From Spirosoma terrae (GTDB taxonomy: Bacteria; Bacteroidota; Bacteroidia; Cytophagales; Spirosomataceae): a DNA stretch of 64,000 nucleotides. Shown here piece by piece: positions 18,079-27,649 of the stretch. The position numbers were made by a program, and so were the translations under genes. The first letter of the stretch is position 1. Each line of letters starts with the position of its first letter. The notes under the pieces are model-generated. The model saw nothing but the letters and a program-made list of their open reading frames with translations. It made no database searches and had not been told where the DNA came from. Where the stretch lies: assembly GCF_010435915.1 (NCBI RefSeq), contig NZ_JAAFZH010000006.1, positions 62,001-126,000 on the forward strand. Direction: 5' to 3'.

Positions 18079-20313
18079 ATGATAAAGCCCATACTCATTG
18101 CCGTTGTATGCCTGGGTTTCAGCATACAGACTCAGGCGCAAACCAAAGCCATAAAACCCGCCAGTACTATTGCCATTAATGAAGGCGACAGTAAGGAATT
18201 GATCATTGAAAAAGCTGCCCATGTGGTGCCAACACCGAACCAGCTGGCAGCCCTGAAAAACGAGTTTATTGCTTTCATCCACTTCGGCCCGAACACATTT
18301 ACCCGTATGGAGTGGGGCAATGGCATGGAAGACCCGAAAGTCTTCGATCTGAACGAGTTACACACCGACCAATGGTGCGAAGCCATGAAGGCTGCTGGCA
18401 TGAAAATGGTTATCATTACGGCCAAACACCACGATGGCTTTGTACTCTGGCAAAGCCGCTACACCAGCCACGGCATTATGTCTTCTGGCTTCCTGCAAGG
18501 CAAAGGCGACATTCTGAAAAACCTGTCGGCTTCCTGCAAAAAATATGGTTTAAAGTTAGGAGTGTACCTCTCACCGGCCGACCTGTTTCAGATTGAAAGC
18601 CCAACGGGCCTGTATGGCAACCTGAGTAAAACCACCAAGCGAAGCATCCCCCGCGACGTTCCCGGCCGACCATTTCAGAACAAAACCAAATTCGAGTTTG
18701 AGGTCGACGATTACAACGAATATTTTCTGAACCAGTTATTCGAACTCCTGACCGAATATGGCCCTATTCATGAAGTCTGGTTTGATGGAGCACACCCCAA
18801 GCGCAAAGGCAATCAGCAATACAATTACCTGGCCTGGAAAAAACTTATCCATACGCTGGCCCCCCAGGCCGTTGTTTTTGGCAAAGAGGATGTTCGCTGG
18901 TGCGGTAACGAAGCCGGTGGTACGCGCGACACGGAATGGAATATTATCCCGTATAAAGAGAATCCGAACCAGATGAATAGCTTCGACGACTTAACCGCTA
19001 AATCGCTGGGTAGTCGTGACGATCTGTACAAAGGAAAATTCCTGCACTATCAGGAGGCAGAAACGAATACGTCGATCCGGGAAGGCTGGTTTTATCGCGA
19101 CGATACGCATCAGAAAGTACGTAGTGTCGATGATGTATTCGACATTTACGAGCGCTCCGTAGGCGGCAACTCTACCTTTTTACTCAACATCCCCCCTAAC
19201 CGCGACGGTAAATTTTCGCCCGAAGACGTGGGTGTTCTGACCGAAGCCGGAAAACGGATTACCGAAACCTATGGTAAAAATCTGTTCGACAAAGCCACCG
19301 GTCCCAAAGAAGTATTAGATGGCAATAACGCGACTTATCGGCTACTGAATCCGACCCAAGGCGAAATCATCCTATCCACTCCTACCCCCGTTACCATCAA
19401 TCGTTTTCTGTTGCAGGAAGCCATTGCTACCCACAGCGAGCGCGTAGAGAAACATGCCGTTGATGCCTGGATCGATAACAACTGGAAAGAAATAGCCGCT
19501 GCTACCAACATCGGCTACAAACGGATTCTGCGATTCCCCGACGTAACGGCGTCGAAATTCAGGGTTCGTATCCTGGCCAGCCGACTTAGTCCGGCCATTG
19601 CCACCATCAAAGCCCATTACTACCGCACCCGACCACCACAACTTCAGCTGGTGCGCGATGTGGCGGGCCGAGTGAGCATTGAGCCGCTACAAACCGATTT
19701 CGGCTGGAACCCGAATGGCGAAAATGCGTCGAAGAACCTCAATCAGGGCATCGCTATCGTCTATACAACGGATGGCAGCACCCCCACGGCCTCATCGCCC
19801 GCCTATACCGGACCGTTCGATATGGGGAAAGGCGAAGTAAAGGCAATGGCGCTACTTAACCAGGAAAAAGGGCCCGTAGCCAGTGCTACGTTCGGTATTG
19901 TGAAGAAGAACTGGAAACTGCTCAATGTTGATGGCGAAGCCAATAAACACCAGGGAACACTCGCTTTTGACAGCAACACTCGAACCTACTGGCAATCGAC
20001 CGAAACACAGGCAGAACACTTCATTGCCATCGATCTGGGGCAGGAACACACGTTGAAAGCGTTTACGTACACTCCCCAAAAACAAAAGCCGGAAGGTATG
20101 ATGGCGAAAGGAAAAATTCAGAGTAGCCAGGACGGTAAAAACTGGCAGGATGTCGACTCGTTTACCTTTGGCAATCTTGTGAACGACCCCACCCCCCGAA
20201 GCCATTCGTTTAAATCGCCGGTCAAAGCCCGCTACGTACGTATTGTGGCGACCAGCCTGGAAGCCAATAGTAAAACACTGGCCATTGCCGAACTTGATTT
20301 CTTCGAACCGTAA
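18079..20313 (+). CDS. Secreted GH29 alpha-L-fucosidase with FN3-like and F5/8C domains
   Basis: Hydrolyses alpha-L-fucosyl residues from glycans in the periplasm or outside the cell. 744 residues with a clear signal peptide (MIKPILIAVVCLGFSIQTQA). The GH29 domain spans about residues 40-420, with AKHHDGF near 115 and the nucleophile Asp236 in VWFDGAHP. A chitobiase-C-terminal/FN3-associated module (YTTDGSTPTASSP region, about 540-620) and a discoidin F5/8 type C domain (about 630-744, carbohydrate binding) follow. This multi-domain form is common in Bacteroidota. It is a single-gene unit. The preferred linkage and the exact acid/base residue cannot be read here. Confidence 0.92.
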   Translation: MIKPILIAVVCLGFSIQTQAQTKAIKPASTIAINEGDSKELIIEKAAHVVPTPNQLAALKNEFIAFIHFGPNTFTRMEWGNGMEDPKVFDLNELHTDQWCEAMKAAGMKMVIITAKHHDGFVLWQSRYTSHGIMSSGFLQGKGDILKNLSASCKKYGLKLGVYLSPADLFQIESPTGLYGNLSKTTKRSIPRDVPGRPFQNKTKFEFEVDDYNEYFLNQLFELLTEYGPIHEVWFDGAHPKRKGNQQYNYLAWKKLIHTLAPQAVVFGKEDVRWCGNEAGGTRDTEWNIIPYKENPNQMNSFDDLTAKSLGSRDDLYKGKFLHYQEAETNTSIREGWFYRDDTHQKVRSVDDVFDIYERSVGGNSTFLLNIPPNRDGKFSPEDVGVLTEAGKRITETYGKNLFDKATGPKEVLDGNNATYRLLNPTQGEIILSTPTPVTINRFLLQEAIATHSERVEKHAVDAWIDNNWKEIAAATNIGYKRILRFPDVTASKFRVRILASRLSPAIATIKAHYYRTRPPQLQLVRDVAGRVSIEPLQTDFGWNPNGENASKNLNQGIAIVYTTDGSTPTASSPAYTGPFDMGKGEVKAMALLNQEKGPVASATFGIVKKNWKLLNVDGEANKHQGTLAFDSNTRTYWQSTETQAEHFIAIDLGQEHTLKAFTYTPQKQKPEGMMAKGKIQSSQDGKNWQDVDSFTFGNLVNDPTPRSHSFKSPVKARYVRIVATSLEANSKTLAIAELDFFEP

Positions 20314-20744
20314 ACCCTGGGTATCCGAAGAGCAAACGTGGGCGTCACTGAGTTCATTGCTCAATGCCAACCGCTACTGGCTCTTCGGGTCCTGCACTCA
20401 GCCGTTTTGGTCGACAACGTAATACCCCTTCAGAGCTTATCTGGTATAGCCCTGAAGGGGTATTGTTCTTACCATTGAACGTAACGCGATAACTGGCATC
20501 AGAAACAAGCTTCGCCGGTAGTTTGACTACGCACCTCCCCCTCCTTGCCAAATTACAGTCAACATAACGACTCATACGTAACACGCCCTATACCATGCAG
20601 GCAGTCGTTGTGTTGAGTGCTTCTATTGCCTTCTTTCCAGAAGTACTTGGTACCTAGAGTATTTATACTAACCCGATTGCATGAGCAGACCATAACTTAT
20701 TCTCAATTTTTATTACCTTACCGGCAGGTTCGATTCCTCACTCT
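20314..20744. other. Intergenic region with two inverted repeats
   Basis: Noncoding. It contains an inverted repeat CCGAAGAGC/GCTCTTCGG (20325-20333 and 20380-20388) and the hairpin at 20421-20464. A 76-codon ORF across it on the minus strand is probably spurious. No exact Bacteroidota promoter was recognised before the sigma-factor gene. Confidence 0.45.
20421..20464. terminator. 13-bp perfect hairpin, possible terminator
   Basis: AATACCCCTTCAG (20421-20433) pairs perfectly with CTGAAGGGGTATT (20452-20464) around an 18-nt loop. It lies about 110 bp after the fucosidase stop. The tail GTTCTT is only weakly T-rich, so termination is plausible rather than certain. Confidence 0.5.
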
Positions 20745-21335
20745 ATGTCTCTTTTTTCCCGACAACCCTCTGATGCTGATTTGATGGCCGGTATTCGTGC
20801 GGGCGGAACCCAGCGACGACTCTACGAAAACAAATTGTATGAGAAATACGCGTATTTGATTGACGTTGGCTCCCGCAAACACCGACTCAGTGAGGATGAG
20901 TGCGCCAGTGCCTACTCCGACGCCGTCCTTACGGTTATCGAACATATACTCACAGACCGTTTTGAGGGCCGTTCCGAATTAAAAACGTATCTATATCAAA
21001 TATTTACGAACAAATGTGTTGACGCTATTCGAAAAAAGACGACTAATCGAAGTAGCGTTCATGATACCTTCTCTCTCGACGACTCCTTGCTGCAACTACC
21101 CGATGGCACACGCCCGGTAATTCAGCAACTGGTTATGCAAAGCGATATTGACCAGCTCCACCGTCACCTGCGCGAACTGGGCGAGAAATGCAGAAGCATG
21201 ATATTATCGTGGGGAGAAGGGTACTCTGACGAAGAAATAGCACAAACATTAGGCTACAACTCAGCGGCTGTGGCTAAAACCAGTCGCCTGCGTTGCCTGG
21301 AAAAACTGCGCGATCGTTTTCGCGACATTTTATGA
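20745..21335 (+). CDS. Sigma-70 family RNA polymerase sigma factor (ECF-like)
   Basis: A 196-residue sigma factor with region 2 (about residues 20-95, including ELKTYLYQIFTNKCVDAIRK) and a region 4 helix-turn-helix (about 150-190, YSDEEIAQTLGYNSAAVAKT). It would direct RNA polymerase to its own promoter set, possibly including this operon. It is the first of four closely packed genes; its stop codon overlaps the next start in an ATGA arrangement, as is usual for a sigma/anti-sigma pair. Start ATG 20745. The regulon is unknown. Confidence 0.88.
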   Translation: MSLFSRQPSDADLMAGIRAGGTQRRLYENKLYEKYAYLIDVGSRKHRLSEDECASAYSDAVLTVIEHILTDRFEGRSELKTYLYQIFTNKCVDAIRKKTTNRSSVHDTFSLDDSLLQLPDGTRPVIQQLVMQSDIDQLHRHLRELGEKCRSMILSWGEGYSDEEIAQTLGYNSAAVAKTSRLRCLEKLRDRFRDIL

Positions 21336-22069
21336 ACATCAATCTGGAAACCATTGAAAATTACGTAAATGGTCAGCTTTCGGAACAGGAACGAACGCAA
21401 TTCGATGAGCGTCTACGTACCGACCCGGTGGTTGCGAACGAACTCGCCTTTTACGTACTGTCGAAGCAAGTAGCTCATCAACAGGCACGCGAACAGCGTA
21501 TGGCCGAATTGAACGCTCTACGCCAGCAAAATCCACGTATTGGCCAACGCTCTATAGGCTGGACGGTTTACGTTGCCGCTGCCAGCCTGATTCTTCTTTT
21601 GGGTCTTGGCTGGTACTTCTTCCGCCCCACAACCGAACCGTCCCTGGCTACCAACCAGTTGGTAGACGACTACGTAACGGCTCATTTTATGGAGCTGCCA
21701 ACCACTATGGGCTCCGAAACAGATAGCCTGAAACTAGGGATCGATTTGTTCAACAAAGGAAAGCTTGACCAGGCTACCGTCGTGTTTCAGGACGTACTGG
21801 CCCGCAAACCAGACACAGACAGCGCGTTAAAATACGGCGGCATTGCTTCCCTGCGGCAAGGTAATTACGACAAAGCCATCAAACAGTTTCAGGCTTTGAG
21901 CCAACGTACTGATTTAATCGCCAATCCTGGCGCCTTTTATGAAAGTCTGGCCCTGCTCAAACGCGGACGACCGATAGATAAAAGCAGAGCAAAAAAATTG
22001 CTTGAGGACGTGATTAACAAGAACTTGGAAGGCAAAGCCGACGCTGAAAAGCTCATTTTGCTTCTGTAA
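21332..22069 (+). CDS. Single-pass membrane TPR protein, likely anti-sigma factor
   Basis: 245 residues starting at ATG 21332, which overlaps the sigma-factor stop by 4 bp. The N-terminus (NLETIENYVNGQLSEQERT) is typical of the cytosolic part of anti-sigma factors, which bind and hold the sigma factor. One transmembrane helix follows at about residues 76-97 (GWTVYVAAASLILLLGLGWY). The C-terminal ~140 residues look TPR-like (LDQATVVFQDVLARKPDTDS, DKAIKQFQALSQ) and would lie in the periplasm. Release of sigma by proteolysis or by a partner binding the TPR part is the expected mechanism. No zinc-binding HxxxCxxC motif is present. The role is inferred from position and layout. Confidence 0.75.
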   Translation: MNINLETIENYVNGQLSEQERTQFDERLRTDPVVANELAFYVLSKQVAHQQAREQRMAELNALRQQNPRIGQRSIGWTVYVAAASLILLLGLGWYFFRPTTEPSLATNQLVDDYVTAHFMELPTTMGSETDSLKLGIDLFNKGKLDQATVVFQDVLARKPDTDSALKYGGIASLRQGNYDKAIKQFQALSQRTDLIANPGAFYESLALLKRGRPIDKSRAKKLLEDVINKNLEGKADAEKLILLL

Positions 22070-22105
22070 CTATTGACTCCTATACCTTAAACCCACTCCG
22101 TAATT

Positions 22106-23503
22106 ATGTCTGACGCTAATACCAAACCAGTACAGCCGCAAAAGTCCGTTCGTTTTCATCAGCTGGTACGTGCACTCGCTAAACGAGATGGTGGCATACC
22201 GACCCCGGAACGGCATCCAACCGACCGATTACGGCTAGTCGCTAAAAATCAGCTTGTTATTCAGCTTGATCAGACATTACCCAAACTTCAACGAGGTTCC
22301 AAGTTATTACTTTCTGGTATCGATGTGCGATACGCGAAGCGAAAGATAAAAAGATCAGACGTTCGTGTCAGCGTTCGACGTGTTTCGCACTGCAATCCCC
22401 GCCTGGTATTACTTGAAGGCGATGAAATTCATCTATTGACAGATGCCGAGCTAACCTATAGCCCCGGTACAGACACTCCTCCACCCACGGTTGTTAGCAG
22501 CAGTGCGAATGATATAGGTTACAGCCCTGGTACTGATACGCCCCCACCCACAGTTGTCAGTAGTTCCGGGAGTGGAACAGGATCGACCGTTCCGATTGTA
22601 CCAGCATCATTCGATGCACAGCTCCGGCGAATTCTGGCCGGGTCGGCAGGCTGGCGCGATTATCCGATCGTGGCTGTAATGGATACAGGAATTGACTTTG
22701 CCTATCCAGGCACGGCTACTTTACCAATTCAACACAATGGCGGCCACCCAATGTGTGATACGGTGGAAGCCGACTATATCGGTTGGGATTTTGTTCATGA
22801 CCAGAACAATCCCTACGACGACAATCATAATAAGCACGGTAGCCGTATTGCCGCGATTATCAGTCAGACAATGAATCACAAAGTTCGTATTCTACCCCTA
22901 AAGGTGATTAACAGCCAGGGAGTCGGTACATTGTTCGATATCTTTTGTGGCTTTGAGTATCTTTTATCCAATCGCCTACCTGAAAAGCCACGTGTTATTA
23001 ATGCCAGTTGGGGGTTTTACAGTACAGAAGTGAACTCGCTTTTGACCGATTATGTCAATCGACTGAACGACAAAGGAATGTGGCTGATCAATGCAGCCGG
23101 TAACCGGGGCGACCTTAGCGGTAATGCCCCCGTTGATCTCAACAGTGACAATCGCTATCCAGCCTGCTACAGTAGCACCCTGTTTAATGTACTGACCGTT
23201 ACAACCGTTCGCGGGCATGCATCCACGGGCTATACTGTTGTCGAAAACTTTTCCTCTGCTTATGTAAACACCGGAGTTGGCAGTGGGTTGGATGACGGAT
23301 TTAACGAACCACTGGCGACCGGCAATTTGCCATCGATAATTGGCTCGTCCTATGCAACACCGTTTGCTAGTGCACACGCGGCCAGTCATTATCAGCCCCC
23401 TGCCGACGTAACAACACGCGACAATCTGTTAAGCTCGGTTCAACAGCACATTGTTCAACTCGAACCCAAAATTGATCATGGTTCTCTTGTTCCTGTTGAA
23501 TAA
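22106..23503 (+). CDS. S8 family serine peptidase (subtilase), cytoplasmic-looking
   Basis: 465 residues with a full subtilase triad: Asp193 in VAVMDTGID, His244 in NKHGSR and Ser415 in GSSYATP; the oxyanion Asn is probably in WLINAAGNRG. No signal peptide or membrane helix is seen, so the protein looks cytoplasmic, unusual for a subtilase. Residues ~1-115 are a basic region without homology I recognise, followed by a Pro/Thr/Ser linker with a 21-residue duplication. It starts 36 bp after the anti-sigma-like gene and ends 17 bp before the CHAT gene. Expected role: processing of a partner in the same system. The target is unknown. Confidence 0.88.
   Translation: MSDANTKPVQPQKSVRFHQLVRALAKRDGGIPTPERHPTDRLRLVAKNQLVIQLDQTLPKLQRGSKLLLSGIDVRYAKRKIKRSDVRVSVRRVSHCNPRLVLLEGDEIHLLTDAELTYSPGTDTPPPTVVSSSANDIGYSPGTDTPPPTVVSSSGSGTGSTVPIVPASFDAQLRRILAGSAGWRDYPIVAVMDTGIDFAYPGTATLPIQHNGGHPMCDTVEADYIGWDFVHDQNNPYDDNHNKHGSRIAAIISQTMNHKVRILPLKVINSQGVGTLFDIFCGFEYLLSNRLPEKPRVINASWGFYSTEVNSLLTDYVNRLNDKGMWLINAAGNRGDLSGNAPVDLNSDNRYPACYSSTLFNVLTVTTVRGHASTGYTVVENFSSAYVNTGVGSGLDDGFNEPLATGNLPSIIGSSYATPFASAHAASHYQPPADVTTRDNLLSSVQQHIVQLEPKIDHGSLVPVE
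22457..22582 (+). repeat. Two tandem 63-bp repeats in the subtilase linker
   Basis: Two copies of a 21-codon unit opening YSPGTDTPPPTVVSSS start at 22457 and 22520. The copies differ mostly at synonymous sites, so the duplication is not very recent and the peptide appears conserved. They form a flexible linker between the N-terminal region and the protease domain. Confidence 0.8.
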
Positions 23504-23520
23504 ATCTCTCTGAAAAACAT

Positions 23521-26280
23521 ATGCGAGCTAAGAGTTGGTTATGGGTCTTAATCGTTAGCCATGCGTTGGTTTCGGTAAAAGCACATGCCCAATGCTCATC
23601 GGTACGGGACGACTTTCTGCGATTTCGATCAAATACAGCCCTGACTCCTCTTCAGGGCAGTCAGTATGCACTAGCGCTGCGAAAACGTTGGCAGGACTGT
23701 CGGCTCCCTACCGACTCGTCTCTGGTACGTCTGACGATCTTAACCGGCGATTATTTACGGAAGCAAGCCAATTACAAGGTTGCTAATCAGTATTATCAAC
23801 AGGCTATTCAGCTAGCCAATCTCAATGCTACGTCTCAAAAACTAATCCCTCAGGCCAATTATCTACTGGGTACAACCTACTTATTTGATAATAACCCAGC
23901 TCAAGCCAAAGCAGCCTTCCTGAAAGCCTTAGAGTATTCGGTACGTCATACAGACACTCGTAAATGGGGAGTGCTATCCTATATTAATCTGGCTTATCTA
24001 AGTTACTCGCAAGGCGATTATCAGCAGGCTCTGGCCTACGTAGAAACAGGCATAGACATAACCCGTAAACAACCAGACGAAGCCTTACTGGCTCCCCTTT
24101 TACGGGAAAAAACAAATGCTTTATATGCTTTGGGCCGCTACACGGAGGGAGCAGCCACTGCACTTGAAATGATTCGAGTGGCTCAACAGGCACATATTAC
24201 CAATTTGGGCCAGTATTATCTGATACTGGCAGATATTCAGAGCCGTCTGAATCAACCTGCTGCTGCAATTCGTGCTTATCAGATGGCGGCCTCGCATTAC
24301 CGGTCAGCAAACGATTCGTCACAGGAAGCTTTTGTTCTCACAAATCTAGGTTTTCTCTTCTATATGCAGAAAGCCTATCAACAGGCCATAAAACAGTACC
24401 AGCAGGCATTAGCCATACAAAAAAACCGCTATAGCCGAGCCAGGCTCTTCGATAATTTGGCCGCTTGCTGGTGGCAGACAGGAGAGTTTGATAAGGCTTT
24501 GCAAACGTACCAACAGGGGCTGCTAGCCATACCGATCGGCTTTAATAAAAGAGAAATCAACCAAAATCCGGCTCCGCAAAGTATTAGAAACGCATTACGT
24601 AAAGAATTTCTCCTTACCCTCATTCAGGACAAAGCCGATACGTGGCTCGATTATGCCAAAGCCACCAATAACCAAAATCGACTGCAACAGGCGCTCTCTA
24701 CGTATGAGGTTGCCGATCAGATGATCGATTTCATGCGCTGGGATCATACGGGTCAGCAATCGAAACTCTATTGGCGACAGAAAACCCGATCGATGTACGA
24801 GCGGGCCATTGAAACCTGTTACCTCCTCAATGATGCCAAACAGGCTTTTCACTTCCTCGAAAAAAGTCGGGCGGTTCTGTTGGCCGATAAGCTCAACGAA
24901 TTAGGTGCCCGTCAGCAACTGTCACCACAGCTCGCTGCCCAGGAACAGCGTTTACGGGAAGCCGTTACCAATCATCAGAATAAATTAGCTGACCTATCGC
25001 CCGATAGCAGCCAATACGCGCAGGTTCAGGCCGAATTTCTCGCCAGACAGGATAGTCTGGATACATTTTTAAAAGAACTTGAATCCTCGAATCCTACGTA
25101 TTACCGGTATAAATACGACAACCAGACCGTTTCCTTTACGGATTTACAACAGTCGTTAAAAAAGCAGGAAAGCTCGTTTGTTACGTACTTTGTTGGCGAT
25201 AGTTCGCTCTACGTCATGGGCATTACAGCCGACAAAGCCATGCTTCGAAAGTACGCTGTCGGAGACTACAAACAGGCACTACGTCCGTTTGCCCAACTCC
25301 TTGGCAACCCAGATCAACTGAGCAAACGAACTAAATTCAACACGTTTTTATCCGTTAGCAATCAGCTTTACCGGCTGTTACTGGCTCCCCTGGCTTTACC
25401 CCAAGGACGTATCGCTGTTGCTCCCGACGGCTTTTTCATACCATTCGATGCCCTGAGCCGATCGGCAAACCAGCCCGACTACGCCCTGAACGACTATGCG
25501 TTTAGCTATGCCTACTCGGCCACACTGCTCCTTAAAAATAAGCCTAAAGGAAATCGACTGCCTAGCTTCCGCCCTATCGATTTTATGGGCGTAGCACCAG
25601 TCGAATTCGCACCGGCTTCCGGTCAGGTTATGCTATCCGGTTCCGACGTAGCGCTACGGTCTATTGCGAATCGGTTTACGTCGCCAACCGTACTGACTCA
25701 TACAGCAGCCACCCGACAGGCCTTTCAGCGAGACGTCGCCAATCATTCCATTATTCTGCTTTTCACCCACGCCAATGCCGACAGTACCGATCAGGAACCC
25801 GTACTGTATTTTGCAGATTCAACGCTTCAACTGTCTGAGCTTGGCGACGGCGCCCTGCCCAATGCCCAACTGGTAGCACTGGCAGCCTGTAAAACAGGAA
25901 TTGGTACGTATCAGATTGGCGAAGGAGTTTTTAGCCTGGCCAGAGGGTTTTCGGCACTGGGTGTTCCCAGTATCCTCACTACGCTCTGGAACGTACAGAA
26001 TCAGGCTACGTATCAACTCACCGATTTTTTCTACCAATATCTCGATCAAGGTTTACCCAAAGATTTAGCCTTGCAACGCGCCAAACAGGACTGGCTCAAA
26101 AAAGCTGATGGTGCCAATCAATTACCGAATTACTGGGCGGGTCTGATCATCGTTGGCAGTACCGAGCCGCTGGCACGCACTACCCCTACGGTCTGGGGTC
26201 TAATCTTGATGCTTGTGATCATAACCGGCACTGGTGGCTGGTGGCTCCTAAACCGGCAGCGATCCAGATTAAAGAGCTAG
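23521..26280 (+). CDS. Exported TPR-CHAT caspase-like protease with C-terminal membrane anchor
   Basis: 919 residues. An N-terminal signal peptide (SWLWVLIVSHALVSVKAHA) is followed by TPR repeats over about residues 60-450 (e.g. ANYKVANQYYQQAIQLANL), a coiled segment (470-540), and a CHAT domain (about 600-880). The CHAT dyad is His750 in LLFTHANAD and Cys790 in LAACKTGIG. A final hydrophobic helix (about 891-910) precedes a basic tail, so the protease probably faces the periplasm and is anchored in the inner membrane. CHAT proteins are caspase-like peptidases, often controlled through fused TPRs. Last gene of the sigma/anti-sigma/subtilase operon; its end overlaps the opposite exonuclease gene by 12 bp. 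Confidence 0.9.
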   Translation: MRAKSWLWVLIVSHALVSVKAHAQCSSVRDDFLRFRSNTALTPLQGSQYALALRKRWQDCRLPTDSSLVRLTILTGDYLRKQANYKVANQYYQQAIQLANLNATSQKLIPQANYLLGTTYLFDNNPAQAKAAFLKALEYSVRHTDTRKWGVLSYINLAYLSYSQGDYQQALAYVETGIDITRKQPDEALLAPLLREKTNALYALGRYTEGAATALEMIRVAQQAHITNLGQYYLILADIQSRLNQPAAAIRAYQMAASHYRSANDSSQEAFVLTNLGFLFYMQKAYQQAIKQYQQALAIQKNRYSRARLFDNLAACWWQTGEFDKALQTYQQGLLAIPIGFNKREINQNPAPQSIRNALRKEFLLTLIQDKADTWLDYAKATNNQNRLQQALSTYEVADQMIDFMRWDHTGQQSKLYWRQKTRSMYERAIETCYLLNDAKQAFHFLEKSRAVLLADKLNELGARQQLSPQLAAQEQRLREAVTNHQNKLADLSPDSSQYAQVQAEFLARQDSLDTFLKELESSNPTYYRYKYDNQTVSFTDLQQSLKKQESSFVTYFVGDSSLYVMGITADKAMLRKYAVGDYKQALRPFAQLLGNPDQLSKRTKFNTFLSVSNQLYRLLLAPLALPQGRIAVAPDGFFIPFDALSRSANQPDYALNDYAFSYAYSATLLLKNKPKGNRLPSFRPIDFMGVAPVEFAPASGQVMLSGSDVALRSIANRFTSPTVLTHTAATRQAFQRDVANHSIILLFTHANADSTDQEPVLYFADSTLQLSELGDGALPNAQLVALAACKTGIGTYQIGEGVFSLARGFSALGVPSILTTLWNVQNQATYQLTDFFYQYLDQGLPKDLALQRAKQDWLKKADGANQLPNYWAGLIIVGSTEPLARTTPTVWGLILMLVIITGTGGWWLLNRQRSRLKS

Positions 26281-26886
26281 TTTCATCTGATCGGCTAGTT
26301 TAAACACTTCAGCCAGGCATTTTGCGGTCAGAATAGAATCTTCCAGCGCATTATGAAACCCATCTTCGCGGGCAAATCCAAAATAACTGGCAATGGCGGT
26401 TAGGCTTAACCGATCGGGAGCTTTTTTACCATTTGCTTTTAGAACCCGGAATGTAAAATAAGCTAGTGTGTGCAAATCAAGCAGCACGCGCGAATAAGGC
26501 CATTTCTGTTTTTCGTATCGATAGGCTTCTTTCAGAAAGTTAATATCATTAATCACACTCTGCCCACAGATAATCACATCCCGCAGATAGGGCGTCCGAT
26601 CCAGTTGACCTTTGGGGACACGAATGCCAAGCTGCTGGCAAACCCACTCCTCCATTTCGGGCAACACATCGTAAATCATGGGCGCATCTTCCAGATCGGC
26701 AAGCGACAGATTATGAATTTTTTCGGAATGAGACGAAAACGCATCTTCATTTTCCGGATATACATTGGTCAGATACTGTCCTTTCTCTACCCAGTTATCA
26801 TCAAACAAAACCGCCCCAATCTGAATAATTTCATTATAATCTGGTTCAGGGCCAGTCATTTCAAGGTCAAGTACTAAAAAAGGCAT
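26269..26886 (-). CDS. DEDD-family 3'-5' exonuclease (DnaQ-like)
   Basis: 205 residues with the exonuclease fold shared by DnaQ and oligoribonuclease. The Exo I motif is LVLDLEMTG (Asp7, Glu9) and the late motif is DGFHNALEDSILTAKCL with a His and an Asp of the DEDDh type. It would digest single-stranded nucleic acid from the 3' end in the cytoplasm. There is no polymerase domain. Start ATG 26886. Convergent with the CHAT gene, sharing 12 bp at the 3' ends. Substrate (DNA proofreading, RNA or small oligonucleotides) is unclear. Confidence 0.85.
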   Translation of the reverse strand: MPFLVLDLEMTGPEPDYNEIIQIGAVLFDDNWVEKGQYLTNVYPENEDAFSSHSEKIHNLSLADLEDAPMIYDVLPEMEEWVCQQLGIRVPKGQLDRTPYLRDVIICGQSVINDINFLKEAYRYEKQKWPYSRVLLDLHTLAYFTFRVLKANGKKAPDRLSLTAIASYFGFAREDGFHNALEDSILTAKCLAEVFKLADQMKLAL

Positions 26887-27099
26887 ATGTAATTCGTTAA
26901 CGATTTTGGCGAAAAGTTAACGGATTTATTTTTTAAAAATATACTGAAAAATTATTCCTCAATGTTGCTCTTCTTGATTGTACGGTACTATCTCAAACCG
27001 CTCGAAGCGCAATGGCTTGACGGTCTAACGCTACGTAGTGCAGCCAACTATTCGTAGCTTCTTCCGTATTTTGCAAACCTGTTCCAGTAACGCTTATTT

Positions 27100-27630
27100 A
27101 TGCAACCTCGCAAACTATCACTAGACGAACTAAATCGTCTTTCCGTCGACGCTTTTAAAGAATCCGAAAAATTTCCTTATTGCTTAATTCTGGACGATAT
27201 ACGTAGCCTGAATAACGTGGGGTCAGTTTTCCGCACAGCCGATGCCTTCAGAGCGTCTAAATTATTTCTCTGCGGTATTACGGGCCAGCCTCCTCACCGC
27301 GACATTACTAAAACGGCTTTGGGAGCCACTGAATCAGTCGACTGGGAGTACGTAAGCGACGTAACTTCGCTGGTTAATCAATTGCAATCGGAAGGCTGGA
27401 TAGTAGCAGCCATTGAACAGGCTGAAGGCAGTACGTCCTTATCAGATTTTAAACCAGAGCCAAACAAATCATACGCTTTTGTGTTGGGTAACGAGGTGAC
27501 AGGCGTTTGCGATGCCGTTATTCAGCAAGCAGATTTAGTCGTAGAAATCCCTCAGTTTGGCACGAAGCACTCTCTTAATATTTCTGTTACAGCGGGAATT
27601 GTATGCTGGGATTTTCTACAAAAAAGATAA
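27100..27630 (+). CDS. TrmH/SpoU-family RNA 2'-O-methyltransferase
   Basis: 176 residues forming the SPOUT (alpha/beta knot) methyltransferase fold. The three family motifs are present: NNVGSVFRTADAF (motif 1), LGNEVTGVCDA (motif 2) and HSLNISVTAGIV (motif 3). It would use S-adenosylmethionine to methylate a ribose 2'-OH in tRNA or rRNA. No N-terminal RNA-binding extension is present beyond about 25 residues. Start ATG 27100. It sits alone upstream of the histone H1-like gene, which has its own promoter. Confidence 0.9.
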   Translation: MQPRKLSLDELNRLSVDAFKESEKFPYCLILDDIRSLNNVGSVFRTADAFRASKLFLCGITGQPPHRDITKTALGATESVDWEYVSDVTSLVNQLQSEGWIVAAIEQAEGSTSLSDFKPEPNKSYAFVLGNEVTGVCDAVIQQADLVVEIPQFGTKHSLNISVTAGIVCWDFLQKR

Positions 27631-27649
27631 CAAAAACTTAACATTCGAC

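Noticed and set aside
20354..20584. 76-codon minus-strand ORF over the intergenic hairpin
   Set aside because: It spans a perfect hairpin, has no neighbours in an operon and no recognisable features.
21293..21331. Upstream in-frame start of the anti-sigma-like gene
   Set aside because: The extra residues translate the end of the sigma-factor gene in another frame; the ATG at 21332 with a 4-bp overlap is more natural.
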